This document shows, one piece after another, positions 31,947 to 43,808 of a stretch of 64,000 bases of DNA (position 1 is the first letter of the stretch; every line of letters starts with the position of its first letter). Origin of the DNA: Entomoplasma ellychniae (GTDB lineage: Bacteria > Bacillota_I > Bacilli_A > Mycoplasmatales > Mycoplasmataceae); the NCBI RefSeq assembly GCF_002930155.1, contig NZ_PHND01000001.1, positions 372,001 to 436,000 on the forward strand, read 5' to 3'. A model generated the notes under the pieces. That model was not told the origin of the DNA and searched no databases. It worked only from the letters and a program-made list of their open reading frames with translations. The position numbers and the translations under genes are program-made.

Positions 31947-32549
31947 ATGAAAAAACCAAATTATTTATTACAAGACGAACTTCCTTCTAATTCTTGATTA
32001 ACTAAAGACACAAATAAAGAAATTATTAGATGTGTAAGTAAAAAGATTGCAGATCCTGAAAACTTATCAAATGAAGAAGAAATGACTGTTAAAAGATTGA
32101 TTGATTTTGTTGTTGCTTCTCAAGATGAAAATTTTAATTTCGAAGGTAAAGAAGATTATTTAAGACCAGCAGTTGGTTTAGCTGGATGTCAAATAGGAAA
32201 AAACTTAGATATTTTTTACGTTAGATTTAATCTAAAAGAAGGCAAAATAGAAGAATATGCAATGATTAATTCTACTATAATTAGCAGTTCAACAAGAATT
32301 ACGTGCTTACAAGAAGGCGAAGGTTGTCTTTCTGTTGATAAAGATAAATCAGGAATTGTACCAAGATCTTGAAAAATTGTTGTAGAAGGCTATGATTGAA
32401 TAACTAAAAAGTATATACAATTAACTTTGCGTGATTATAGGTCAATTGTTTTTCAACATGAAATGGATCATAATAATGGCAAATTATACTATGATAAAAT
32501 AAGTAAAAGTGACCCTGAATATACAGAAGAAGATTGAGTCATATTGTAA
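31947..32549 (+). CDS. def: Peptide deformylase
   Basis: 200 residues. Removes the N-formyl group from new proteins. All three metal-site motifs are seen: GLAGCQIG (variant of G-x-G-x-A-A-x-Q), EGCLSV with the Cys ligand, and QHEMDHNNG with the two His and Glu. A Trp TGA lies at SNSW. The second Ala of motif 1 is Gly, a small variation. AAAAGGA precedes ATG. Confidence 0.95.
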
Positions 32550-32561
32550 TGACTCTTTTTT
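32536..32561 (+). terminator. Terminator overlapping the end of def
   Basis: GAGTCAT and ATGACTC pair across the last codons of def, followed by seven T. The TAA stop is in the loop. Confidence 0.85.
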
Positions 32562-32706
32562 TATGATAGTATTTTAGTAAATAAAATCTTTTTTTATTTT
32601 GTAGTATCTTACAAAATTAACTTTTAATAAAAACTTAAAAATTTTAACAGATAAACAAATTATAAATAAAGATAATTTCATTTTTTTAAAGAAAGGATAA
32701 CAAATT

Positions 32707-34485
32707 ATGGAAAATAAAAATTTAACAACAACAAATAAAGAAGAAACATCTATAATTTCAAAAGAAGAGTTTGTACCTTTTGTTTTTCAACAAAAAAAAG
32801 TATCTAGAGAATATATAAAAACTGATATACCTACAAAAGTTTTTGCACTTGGTGGATTAGAAGAGATTGGTAAAAATACTTATTGTATAGAATATGGGGA
32901 TGAAATAATTATTATTGACGCTGGTGTTAAGTTTCCAGATGATTCTTTATTAGGTATAAATGCTGTTATTCCTGATTATTCTTATTTAAAAGAAAATGAA
33001 AGTAAAATTAAAGCACTTTTTATTACTCATGGTCACGAAGACCATATTGGTGGAATTCATTATTTAGTTAAGCAAGTTAAAATCCCTGTAATTTATGCTC
33101 CTGAACTGGCTGCTGCTTTAATTAGAGATAGATTAAAAGAACACAAACTAACAAACGAAACTATTGTAAAAGAATATGTTGCTGATGATGTTTGAAACAC
33201 CAAAAATATTAGAGTTAGCTATGCTGCTTTAAACCATTCAATTCCTGATGCTTTTGGAATTTTAGTGGAAACACCAAATGGTAATATATTTTCAACTGGA
33301 GATTATAAATTTGATTGATCACCTCTTGGGCATTTTGTTGAATTATCAAAATTAGCTAGCATGGGTGACAAGGGTATTGAATTATTAATGGCAGATTCTA
33401 CTAATGCAGAAGTAGAAGGTTATACAGTTGGAGAACGAGGAATAATTGAAAATATTGATAAATTATTTTTAAAAGCTAAAGGTAGAATTTTTATAACAAC
33501 TTTTGCTTCCAATGTTCACAGAATTCAACAAATTGTTGAATTAGCTAATAAGTACAATAAAAAAGTTGTTATTTTGGGCAGATCAATTGATAGAATTATT
33601 AAAATTATTCGTCAAATGGGACATTTAAAAATTAATGATAAAATGTTTGTTAAACCAAATGATATTGACAAATATCTACTTAATGAAATTATGATTATTT
33701 CAACTGGGAGTCAAGGTGAACCAATGGCAGCGCTTTCGAGAATAGCAAATAACAGGCATCAATCTATTTCCATTATTCCTGGAGATACTATTATTTTTTC
33801 ATCATCACCCATTCCTGGTAACAGAGCAGATGTTGAGACTTTGATCAACCGGTTAACCAAAATTGGTGCTAATGTAATTGAATCTTCTGCAAATAATAAA
33901 ATACATACTTCAGGTCACGCTAGTCAAGAAGAACAAAAATTATTATTTACGCTATTAAGACCTCATTATTTTATGCCAATGCATGGAGAGTACAGAATGC
34001 TTAAAAAACACGTTGAAACTGCTGAATCAGTTAACCTTCAAAAAGGACACGGTTTTGTTCTAGCAAATGGTGATCAATTAGAATTACTTCAAGGTAAAGC
34101 AACTCAAGGTAAAAGAATTGATGCTGATCCAATATATGTTGATGGCAAAGATATGACTGCACATGCATCAAACATTATTCGTGAACGTGAAACTTTATCA
34201 AAAGATGGGTTAATTGCTGTAGTTGTTTCTATTGATTCAAAAACTAACAAGTTATTATGCCCACCAAGAATTATTTCTAGAGGCAGTTTTTATGTAAAAG
34301 AATCAGGTAATATAATTGCTGAATCTATTTACATTGTTAGTGAAGCAATAAATGAGGTTTTAGAATCTGATAGACCTACATTTGGTGCTATGAAAAAAGC
34401 TATTAAGCAATCTCTTTCACCTTACATTTTTAGAACTAAAAGAAGAAATCCTTTAATAATTCCAGTTATTATTAATAAGAAATAA
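32707..34485 (+). CDS. rnjA: Ribonuclease J
   Basis: 592 residues. Metallo-beta-lactamase/beta-CASP RNase with endo- and 5'-exonuclease activity. HGHEDH at 108-113 binds the catalytic metals; [32 protein letters not shown] and [10 protein letters not shown] (with PMHGEY nearby) are RNase J motifs. The N-terminal 40 residues are a low-complexity extension. AAAGGA precedes the start. TGA is Trp at DDVWNT. Confidence 0.96.
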
Positions 34486-34556
34486 AAAATTTAAAGAGGG
34501 TTTATTATTCTTTTTACAATTATAGATATAGTATAATTATAATGGAGGATTTTAAA

Positions 34557-35462
34557 ATGAATAGAAGTAGTGTGGTCCCAAGAGGACTATTAAAGTTTTA
34601 TCAATATTTAGGTACTTTCTTTAGTGCTTTAATATTAGCTGTAACTATTGTGTTAATTTCAAAATATGCAAGTAGTATGAACCCATTATTGTATGGGGGC
34701 ATTATTGGTATTGAAGTTTACATGTTGTGGAAATCAATTTATTCAGCTGTAGTTATAATTAAATATATGAATAACGCAACGGATGAAGAAATTATTGCAA
34801 ACAGATTTATCATGGCGGTATTAAGTATGGGAGTCGGGGGTTTTATTACACCATTCGTTCTTACACAATTGCCAAAAATAGAAACAAATTCAACAATTAA
34901 CCCAAGAGTTTTTTTAGCTAAACACTTAGGTTGAACAATGTTTATTGGTTCTATATTAGCTTTAGGTGCAACTTTCTTATTTGCATTAACTAGCCCAATG
35001 AAAGGTTTATTTGTTATTGATACCACCACAATGATAGTTATTGGTATTTATGTAGTAATCTTTTTAATTGGTTTGTTAGGAATATCTTTCTTTTCAAGTA
35101 AAACAGCAAGTGAAAAATTGAGCCAGAAAAATTTCTTAGGGTTTACAATGCAAGTTATTGGTGTTATTTATACTTTAATTGCAACAATTGAAATGATTTT
35201 AATTGCTGTAATGGGTGTTATAAGATTAATTGCTGTTATTTCTGATGCTATAAGATACGCTGCAAATAGTGAGGGAATTTGAATGGTGTTTGCTATATTC
35301 ATTGCTTTTGCAAGAATTACTTTTGAAATGATGTATGTATCAATGATATTCCAAATATCAGGTTCAATTATCAAAGGTATTTGAGCAAAAGATCAAGTTA
35401 TAACAATCAAAAATTTCCAAAACATTGATGAAAAAGAAGCTGAATTAAACACAAAAAGATAA
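34557..35462 (+). CDS. Multi-pass membrane protein, unknown
   Basis: 301 residues, about seven membrane segments, beginning SVVPRGLLKFYQYLGTFFSALILAVTIVLI. GGAGG 10 nt upstream fixes the start at 34557 rather than an upstream ATG that forms part of the ribosome site. No family recognised. It has its own terminator. Confidence 0.55.
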
Positions 35463-35466
35463 TTTT

Positions 35467-35491
35467 AAAAATAGCAAATGCTATTTTTTTT
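35467..35491 (+). terminator. Intrinsic terminator after the membrane protein gene
   Basis: AAAAATAGC and GCTATTTTT pair over a 4-nt loop with eight T following. Confidence 0.9.
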
Positions 35492-35527
35492 ATGCCTTTC
35501 CTTTATAATAAATTTTAAGGGTTAAGA

Positions 35528-36196
35528 ATGAAATCAAAAAATAGCGAATTTTATAATGTTAAAATTACCAAAGGTATTGATGGCTTTAATTTAAAAGCGC
35601 GAATAAAAAATTATTTTTATTTAAGCACAAGACAAATTTCTTTGTTGTCTTTGCTTTTAGCTTTTGAAATGGTTGTTGTGTTAATATCTAAATTTACTTT
35701 GGGTTTTTGAATAATTGGTGGAGCTTATACAATTGAGCTGGCTTTTTTTCCTATTATTTTTATAGCATTAATTTTTAATTGATTTTACACATCTATAATT
35801 GCGGTTATTTCGGTTTGATTTAGAACATTACTTGGGAGTGAGCCTATCGGTTTAATTTCTTTAACAATTGCAGACCTTTCTTTTTTAATTGTTTTTTGTT
35901 GCTTATTTTATACATTTAAAAAAATGTTTAATTTATTACTTAGTAATAATCAAATTTTAAAGTATAGTTTTTGGATATTTATTTCAGGTGTGATAGCTAG
36001 TGTTGTTTCAAGTTTAATATCATTGGTGTGTAACTACTTATTTATATTTAATTTATACAATATGCCACCTACTCAATGGATATTATGACTAGGAGTTTTA
36101 ATTACAAATATAAAATATTTATTAAATATAGCTGTTTGCTGTTATTTATTTAAAGTCTTAAGTAAGATTTTAAAATCTTTTAACATATCGGCTTAA
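35528..36196 (+). CDS. ECF transporter S component
   Basis: 222 residues. A 40-residue cytosolic start precedes six membrane segments. QISLLSLLLAFEMVVVLISKFTLGF, IELAFFPIIFIALIFNWFYTSII and WFRTLLGSEPIGL resemble folate/riboflavin-type S components, which also carry a proline near the middle and a signature membrane region. The vitamin bound cannot be told. TTAAGGGTTAAG precedes ATG. Confidence 0.75.
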
Positions 36197-36657
36197 TTTA
36201 AAAACTATATAATCATTAATAATGACATTAAAATATACAATACAGTTAAAAAAAGTAAGAACTAATATAAAAAGACAAAAAGTAAAAAATTTAAGTTTTT
36301 AATACTTTTTGTTATGATTATTGAAATAACAACTTAATATCAAGAGTTACCGTTATTTTATCTAAAATAACAACTTCAAGATTACATATCAACAACAAAA
36401 GTAAAATTTACAATTATTGGAGCATTGCACTTTATTAATCAATTTTTTGGCGAAGAAGTATGCAAAAAATTAGCGCTGTAATCATCAATAATGTTCTTGT
36501 AATTATTGCCCATTCATATTTTTACAATACTTCTGATTGTTGAATCTGATTTAATATTTAAATTTTTTCCAGTTTCTTCGAAAATGTTTAAATGTTACCT
36601 TATGTTTTTTGATTATAATTATGTAAAATTTCTGATTTTGAAAATTCTCTATATAAG
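36197..36657 (-). pseudogene. Gene remnants including a helix-turn-helix fragment
   Basis: No intact gene in 460 nt. On the minus strand a frame reads LYREFSKSEILHNYNQKT then, shifted, HLNIFEETGKNLNIKSDS followed by TIRSIVKIWMGNN, similar to the helix-turn-helix start of IS3-type transposases of mollicutes (IKSxSTIRxWVKxW). The other strand also gives a coherent stretch (TKVKFTIIGALHFINQFFGE), so the direction is not certain. Stops break both. Probably decayed mobile DNA. Confidence 0.3.
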
Positions 36658-37076
36658 TTAGTTCGCGGGGTAAACTGTATTCATAATATTATTTAGCTCT
36701 ACACTATTAACAATTTTAGTAAGGTGTTTATATAATCCACCATCAAAATCAACATTTGGAGCTGATTTTGTTTTCGGACCTTTATAAATGTTGTCGGGAA
36801 TTTGTCCTAATTTATAATAATCATTTTTACCATATAATTGAAAATAGTTAAACAACGAAATAAGAGCAATATACTCACATAAACCATAGTTTTTATATTC
36901 TGTGTAAACGAGATTGCTTTCATTTTGTAAATTAAAAAATAACTCATAATTAGGGACTAAAATTGAGAAACTAGCTATCTCTTCTTTGGTACCCAAATGA
37001 ATTATTTTACTAACATCAGTGTTTGTTGTAATCGATTTTTGAATAATTAATTGAGAAGGGGGTTTGAGCTGAAACA
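36658..37076 (-). pseudogene. Fragment of a mollicute putative cysteine peptidase
   Basis: About 139 codons with no ATG at the front; a stop lies a few codons upstream. GLCEYIALISLFNYFQLYG resembles the Cys-containing first motif of the putative cysteine peptidases common in mycoplasmas (G-x-C-x-Y-x-A-L...L-x-Y). N-terminal secretion signal is missing. The rest (DNIYKGPKTKSAPNVDFDGG) fits. Either a 5'-truncated remnant or a piece brought in with the neighbouring endopeptidase. Confidence 0.4.
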
Positions 37077-37114
37077 ATTCAGAGTGATTAACTTAAAAAT
37101 AAAAAAGTATATTT

Positions 37115-39019
37115 TTATCAAACTTTAATTCGTTTTGCTTTTGGTTTATACATTTTATCCCCAGGTTTGGTTTGGTATGTATCATGGAATTCATCGATGT
37201 TTACTAATGTTCCATTAATACGGCAAATTTCAGGAGAATGAGGATCAGTTAATAAAGCCGTATTACGGTGTTCGGGAGTTGAAATTTGGCAAAATACTTT
37301 AGCAAAATTTTCAAAAAATTCTTTAAACCCATCTGGGGCTTGTTCTCGGCAAATATCTAAAGCTGCTGAAACCCCTGATAAATCACCAATATTTTCACCT
37401 AATGTTAACTTACCATTAACGTGGGTTCCATCAAACTCATACTCATTATATTGTTCAACTAATTTTTGTGTGATTTGTTTATAAATTTTATGATCTTTTG
37501 GTTGTCATCAGTCTTTAAAATTTCCATCTTTATCAAAGCGACTACCTTGATCATCAAAACCATGACTTACTTCATGACCAATTACTGCACCAATTCCTCC
37601 AAGATTTGCTGCAAGAGATTGATGTTCATCAAAGAAAGGTTTTTGTAAAATAGCAGCTGGGAAACATATTTCATTGGCAGTTGGTGAATAATAAGCGTTT
37701 ACTGTTTGAGCATACATTCCTCATTTAGTTTTATCAACCGGATCATTAATTTCAGAAATTTCGTTTTCAAAGAAATAATCTCCAATGTTACGAAGGTTTT
37801 CATATAGGCTCCCACCCTCTTCAAAGGATCTAATTTGAATTTTACTATAGTCTTCTCATTTATCAGGATACCCAATTTTAACTTTAAAAGAATCTAACTT
37901 TTCAACAGCTTTTTGTTTCGTGTCTTCACTCATTCAATCTAATTGATTAATTCTTACTTTATAAACTGCAAATAAATCTTTAACCATTTTTAAAACTAAA
38001 TCTTTTGATTTAGGGGAAAAATGTCTTTTAACATACTCTTTTGAAAGAACTTCTCCAAAGACACTATTAACAAAATTTGCAGCTCTTTCTTCGCGAGGTC
38101 TTTTATCTTTAACTCCCGAAAAAACACTTCCATATTCAAATGAAGCTTCATAATAATCTAAACTTAAACTACCAGTCATAGAAGTTAAAAGATCAATTTT
38201 CATAAAGTCTTTTAAATCATCTAATGACATGGCGTTAACAATCTCTTGAATTTTAGCTACACATTTTGGTTGAGAAATAATAATTTTTCTATCACTATCA
38301 GGATTCACTCCTCATAATTCTAAAATTCCTTTTCAGTTAATAAATGAGTATTGATCGCTTAATTCTTGTAGTGTAATCAAATTGTAAGTATTATCAGGAT
38401 TACGAAGTTCTTCTTTAGGTAACTTAACTTTGGCAATTTGGTCTTCAACATCATAAACTAAATCAAATAAATTTTTAGTTTTAAATGGTACTTTTGATAA
38501 TTCCGCAACTTTTTCAATATATTTTTTATAAGCTGATTTTACTTCTTTATGTCTAGGGTTTTTTGGATCATAATAATCACGATCTGACATCCCTAACCCC
38601 ATTGAACCAACATAAAGTACTTTGGTGTTGCTATCTTTAATATCTAAAGAAATTGAAAAACTTCCAAAAAATGAAATACGTCATTTTTTTTCCATTGCAA
38701 TAAAAAACTCAGTTAAATTTTCTTTAGAATCTAATTTATCAATTTGTTCAATCATTGGCATAATGGGTTGGATTCCAAATTTATTTCTTGATTCGTCATT
38801 TAAAAAGTTACGATAAAGGTTAACAATCTGTTGTTCTTCTAATGATAAATCATTTTTAGCTAATAATTCATCAATCAAACTTCTGATATCATCATCTGAT
38901 TTCTTTCTAAGAATTTGAAAACTACCTCATCATGCATAACCTTTAGGTAGTGATGTTTGACTAATTCATTCCCCATTGACATAATTAAAAAAATCGTCTT
39001 GTGCTCTAACTTTACTCAT
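37115..39019 (-). CDS. pepO: M13 family zinc endopeptidase (PepO)
   Basis: 634 residues, complete. Cytosolic endopeptidase of the neprilysin family that cuts small peptides. Starts [13 protein letters not shown]; active site [12 protein letters not shown] (His482, Glu483, His486), third ligand Glu in [11 protein letters not shown]; substrate motif [12 protein letters not shown]-terminal [13 protein letters not shown] and CRINGTLVN; stops ...KRIKVW. Several TGA codons are Trp. AAAGGAG before ATG. It sits beside decayed genes, which suggests local insertion and loss. Confidence 0.95.
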
Positions 39020-39181
39020 AAAATCTCCTTTAAAAATTTTTAAAATTTTAACACAACCCAAAAGCAAATGCTTGATTTAAATCCAAAAGATAAAATTTAC
39101 ACTCAAAATAACTTAACTTTAATGCTTTTGTCAAAAAAACAAATTTAATAATATAGATAAAATATTAAGATAAATAAAACG

Positions 39182-39224
39182 CCACCTAAAATTTTTTGCA
39201 GATTTGTAGCAAAAAAATAGGTGA
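39182..39224. terminator. Long hairpin between pepO and pgk
   Basis: CACCTA...TAGGTG and TTTTTTGC...GCAAAAAA nest around a 9-nt loop, a stem of about 15 bp. It is the likely pgk terminator on the minus strand, although the following T tract is weak. The rest of 39020-39289 appears non-coding. Confidence 0.45.
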
Positions 39225-39289
39225 CTTTATGTAATTAATAATTTTTATAGATTTTAATTTTAGTTTATAATTTAAATTAAATAATTATT

Positions 39290-40504
39290 TTATTTATTTT
39301 GAATAGCTGCTATACCAACTAATTCTTTACCTTCCATATATTCAAGTGATGCTCCACCACCTGTTGATATTCAAGAAAAATCATCTTTAAATCCTAATTT
39401 AATTGCAGCTGCAGCAGAATCTCCACCGCCAATTAAAGTGAATCCACCGTCAGCTTTTCTTTTTGCTGATGCTTCACAAACTGCAACTGTTCCTGCTTTA
39501 AAGTTTTCAAATTCAGAAACTCCCATTGGGCCATTTCAAACAACAGTTTTAGCATCTTTTAAAATATTTTTATAAAGTTCAATTGTTTTAGGTCCAATAT
39601 CTAATCCCATCATTCCTTCAGGGATATTTTCACCAACAATAGTTGGAGTAACATCTGCATAACTTGAAGCACATGCTGAATCAACTGGCAGAATAATTTT
39701 ACCATTAGCTTTTGCTAAAAATTCTTTTGCTAATTCTACTTTATCAATTTCTAATAATGAATTACCAATTTCTAAACCTTGTGCCTTATGGAAGGTATAG
39801 GTCATACCACCCCCAATTATAATTTTGTCAACCTTTGATAATAAATGATCAATAACACCAATCTTATCTGAGACTTTAGCTCCACCTAAAATAGCAACAA
39901 ATGGTCTTTGTGGTGTATCAATGCCTTTACCTAACATTTTAATTTCTGATTCAACTAATAAACCTAAAGCTGATTCACCAATGTTTGAAGAAATACCAAC
40001 ATTCGAAGCGTGAGCTCTATGAGCAGTACCAAATGCATCATTTACAAACACATCACCAAGTGAAGCTCAATATTTGCTTAAACCAGAATCATTTTTTGAT
40101 TCAAGTTTTACAACTTCACCATTTGCAACGTCTTCAAAACGAGTATTTTCAACTAAAATAATTTCTTTTTCTTTTAATTCAGAAACAGCATTTTCTAACT
40201 TAGCTCCTCTAGTTTCGTTAATAAATATGATTTTGTGTTTTAAAATTTCTTCTAATCTTTTAGCAACCGGGGCTAATGATTTACTTTTTTTATCTTCTTC
40301 AGATTTAATTCTTGAAAGATGCGAAAATAAAATAACTTTAGCATTGTTTTCAAGTAAGTATTTAATAGTAGGAATAGCTGCTTGAATTCTGTTATCATCA
40401 GTTATCACGCCATCTTTAAGTGGCACGTTAAAATCTACTCTAACTAAAACTTTCTTACTAGAAACTACTAAATCTTTTAATGTTTTTTTTGAATTATAAT
40501 TCAT
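39290..40504 (-). CDS. pgk: Phosphoglycerate kinase
   Basis: 404 residues. Makes ATP from 1,3-bisphosphoglycerate. [56 protein letters not shown] and the nucleotide site GGGDSAAAA are all present. TGA is Trp at KYWASLG and VVWNGPMGV. The start is the ATG after AAAGGAG, one codon after an in-frame TTG. Downstream of gap. Confidence 0.97.
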
Positions 40505-40564
40505 CAAATTTTTCTCCTTTGTTTATATATTATTATTTTATCACTAACTCATTTTGGAATAAAA

Positions 40565-40590
40565 AAAACACTAAATAAAATTAGTGTTTC
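40565..40590 (-). terminator. Terminator between gap and pgk
   Basis: AACACTAA and TTAGTGTT pair around a 6-nt loop, and eight T follow on the minus strand. Read-through may supply pgk. Confidence 0.85.
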
Positions 40591-40602
40591 AATTTATAAA
40601 GA

Positions 40603-41616
<1,014 letters not shown>

Positions 41617-41730
41617 TTTAAAAATATCTCCCTCTTTGTATGTTAATACATATATATATTTTACACCATTTTTCTAATAATTAAAACAGTTGATTTATTT
41701 TAGGGCGTATAACAAGGTTGTAGGGTCAAC

Positions 41731-41755
41731 AAAAGCGATTATAATCGCTTTTTTT
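41731..41755 (+). terminator. Orphan intrinsic terminator at the ICE left edge
   Basis: AAGCGATT and AATCGCTT pair, followed by seven T on the plus strand. No plus-strand gene ends here; the nearest gene, gap, starts on the minus strand at 41616. It may end a lost gene or small RNA, or shield the ICE from chromosomal transcripts. Confidence 0.75.
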
Positions 41756-42010
41756 ATTTCTTTGTTACAAATTTTGGATAGCAGCATCTGAGGAACGGTT
41801 AAGTTGTGTGAGGAAGTGTACAACACATACCAGAAGTTGAGCCCATGTTCTTTGAAAATTAAATATTCATTGGTTTGGGTTCAGTTATCTATATATCTTA
41901 TATCTATATATCTTATATCTATATATCTTATATATATCAAATTTAGAAAAATAGAAACCATAAAGAACAAAATGAACAAATCAAAAAAAACTCGAAAGGA
42001 AGAGAGATTA
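41756..42010 (+). promoter_or_regulatory. ICE left leader region
   Basis: About 250 nt without a convincing gene. It holds TGTTCTTTGAAAATTAAATA (41849-41868), very like the boxA-bearing motif of Bacillota and mollicute rRNA leaders and 16S-23S spacers, then the tandem repeats at 41885-41938, then a remnant of a reading frame (KEQNEQIKK) matching the end of the gene at 43246. The exact ICE end and its target repeat cannot be set without the right end. Confidence 0.4.
41885..41938. repeat. 15-bp tandem repeats (iteron-like)
   Basis: Two perfect copies of TTATATCTATATATC (41898-41927) are flanked by partial copies on both sides, about 3.6 units in all. They precede the first ICE gene and could bind an initiator or regulator, or be slippage-expanded DNA. 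Confidence 0.75.
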
Positions 42011-42361
42011 ATGAAAAAAGAAATAAAAGTTAATTTAACTTTAAAAAATATTATTATTGAACAAATAATTTATTCAGATTCAATTCAAAATGCAAATTCT
42101 TCTTGGATAAAAGTGAAAATCAGGATACAAGATAATGATTTAAAAATAAATTATTTTTGAGCACATTCGTACAACAGAGATACAATAAATAAGATTTTTG
42201 AATTTCACAAAGAAGCTACTAGAGATAAGAGATTAATTATATTAGATATCTTTTTAAACATTTGACCGACAAAAAACAACAGAAATACTCCAGAATATGA
42301 CAACACATATAAGTGATATTTATCAGACGTTATTAAAAGTGAAAATCAGGAGGAAAAATAA
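42011..42361 (+). CDS. ICE accessory protein, unknown, 116 residues
   Basis: Starts after CTCGAAAGGAAGAGAG, the ribosome-site motif shared by three genes here. Sequence MKKEIKVNLTLKNIIIEQII, then SWIKVKIRIQDNDLKINYFW and RLIILDIFLNIWPTKN, suggests a small beta/alpha protein without membrane segments. I do not recognise it. The next gene starts right after its stop (TAAATG). Confidence 0.6.
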
Positions 42362-42646
42362 ATGGAATGAAAATATTACGAATACCTTAAGACTTTAGAT
42401 TTCAAATATGGAGAAGACATAATAAAGAAATCTATTTTACAAATAGTTGATGATAATAATCAAAAACTAATTAATAGAAGTTTTAAGTGATCAAATCAAA
42501 CAAAACTTAAACACGACGATTATTGAATTCTAAATCAGGTTATCAAAAATGAAAAATATAACGTTAAAGAAGTGTTAGATACTTATCAAAGAATTATTAA
42601 AAATAAAGTTAAAAGATTAAAAAAAATGAATAATAAAGTTGATTAA
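42362..42646 (+). CDS. ICE accessory protein, unknown, 94 residues
   Basis: Directly follows the stop of the previous gene with AGGAGG inside that gene's end. Four Trp from TGA. Charged and probably helical: YEYLKTLDFKYGEDIIKKSI and YNVKEVLDTYQRIIKNKVKR. Its last part lies in a 32-bp direct repeat (42593-42624), and the copy at 43016 would extend the same frame with KENKSNETNSSE, so the present C-terminus (MNNKVD) may be secondary. Function unknown. Confidence 0.55.
42593..42624. repeat. 32-bp direct repeat, copy 1
   Basis: ATTATTAAAAATAAAGTTAA and 12 more bases are repeated exactly at 43016-43047, on either side of the ASCH gene. Confidence 0.85.
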
Positions 42647-42648
42647 AC

Positions 42649-43023
42649 ATGAAAAATATAATATTGCCAATTAATCCAACTTATTCAAAAAAAATTATCA
42701 ATAAAACTAAACTATTTGAATATAGAACAAGAATGCCTTCGACAAAAATAAAATATATTTACATTTATGCAACAAAACCGATTTGTAAAATAATAGCTAA
42801 AGTAGAAGTTATAGAATTAATTTCTTTTACTCCAAATGAACTATGAAAAATAACTAAAAATGAATCAGGGATAACAAAAGAATATTTTGATAATTATTTC
42901 AAAGGTAAAAATATTGCTCATGCTTATAGATTAGGTAATATACATAAATTTTTGAAACCTAAAAATCTTAAAGAGTTTGGAATCAACTTTATACCACAAT
43001 CATTTGTCTACACTGATTATTAA
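42649..43023 (+). CDS. ASCH-domain protein
   Basis: 124 residues. ASCH domains bind RNA, and some are hydrolases for modified nucleosides. The pattern MKNIILPINPTYSKKIINKT, FEYRTRMPS, IKYIYIYATKPICKIIAKVEV and ELWKITKNESGIT...YFKGKNIAHAYRL matches the single-domain ASCH family (position of the E-Y-R and the I-Y-A-T strand). It lies exactly between two 32-bp repeats, which suggests it was gained by duplication-type insertion. No clear ribosome site beyond the preceding gene's end. Confidence 0.7.
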
Positions 43024-43047
43024 AAATAAAGTTAAAAGATTAAAAAA
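43016..43047. repeat. 32-bp direct repeat, copy 2
   Basis: Identical to 42593-42624. Its right end supplies the ribosome site AAAGGAG for the following gene. Confidence 0.85.
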
Positions 43048-43061
43048 GGAGAATAAAAGTA

Positions 43062-43223
43062 ATGAAACCAATTCAAGTGAATGAAATAGATTATTGTAAA
43101 AATTGTAAACAAGAAGTAGAAGATGATGCTAAGTTCTTGTTAGAAAATGAACAATGATTAGAATTCTATTGTATAGAATGTTACGAAGATCGTTTAGAAG
43201 AATGAATAAAATCAAAAAATTAA
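43062..43223 (+). CDS. Small zinc-ribbon-like protein, 53 residues
   Basis: CKNC and, 23 residues later, CIEC make a four-Cys zinc site (DYCKNCKQEVED...FYCIECYEDRL). GGAG 9 nt upstream. Such small ICE proteins may bind DNA or protein. Ends EEWIKSKN. Family not named. Confidence 0.6.
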
Positions 43224-43245
43224 AAACTCGAAAGGAAAACTTATT

Positions 43246-43797
43246 ATGTCAGAAAAATGAAACTCTTTTGAAATATTTGACTACTTAACAAATAAAATTG
43301 AAATTTTTGCAAAAGAAAGAGCAATTTTGGAAATTGAATGTTATAAAAATAACAAAATTGGTTATGCAGGCCCACCACAACAAATTTATCAAACTTGAGA
43401 TATTGACACCATAAACACAGTCAAAGAAGAACTAAATAAAGAAGATAACTCACATTCTTTAAACGAATATTTAGAAATACTTATCAACAACACAGAAAAA
43501 GAACAAATCACTTCTTGATTTGTTGAAAAATTCTGTGATTTAACAAATAAAAAATTAGATGATTTTGCTAGAACTGGTTTAACTAATGAATATGAAATTT
43601 ATGATTATGATACAAAAAATAAAATTGAATTAACTAAAAATGGAAATAGACCAAGTGATGGATGAGATTTATTATCTGATCAAGAATATATAAAGCAACT
43701 TGAGCATGGAATTAAATTGAATCAAGAATCCTTAAATCATCCTAAAAATAAACAAAATGAACAAAATGAACAAATCAAAAAAACATTGAAAAGATAG
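43246..43797 (+). CDS. ICE accessory protein, unknown, 183 residues
   Basis: Starts after CTCGAAAGGA. Cytosolic, acidic: MSEKWNSFEIFDYLTNKIEI, AGPPQQIYQTWDIDTINTVK, NGNRPSDGWDLLSDQEYIKQ, ending NEQNEQIKKTLKR. No motif recognised. The 24-nt segment coding the end (43760-43783) is repeated at 41966-41989 in front of the first ICE gene. Directly before ssb. Confidence 0.6.
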
Positions 43798-43808
43798 GAA
43801 ATAACAAA

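Noticed and set aside
38622-38816. Plus-strand ORFs across pepO
   Set aside because: Shadows of the M13 peptidase frame.
41700-41760. Similarity of GTATAACAAGGTTGTAGGG to the 3' end of 16S rRNA
   Set aside because: Only a short partial match; the anti-Shine-Dalgarno CACCTCCTT is missing and no rRNA follows.
41885-41938. CRISPR array
   Set aside because: The repeats are contiguous, A/T-only in large part and without spacers.
41804-42010. Long N-terminal extension of the first ICE gene
   Set aside because: It would read through the tandem repeats and leader; ATG at 42011 has the shared CTCGAAAGGA ribosome site.
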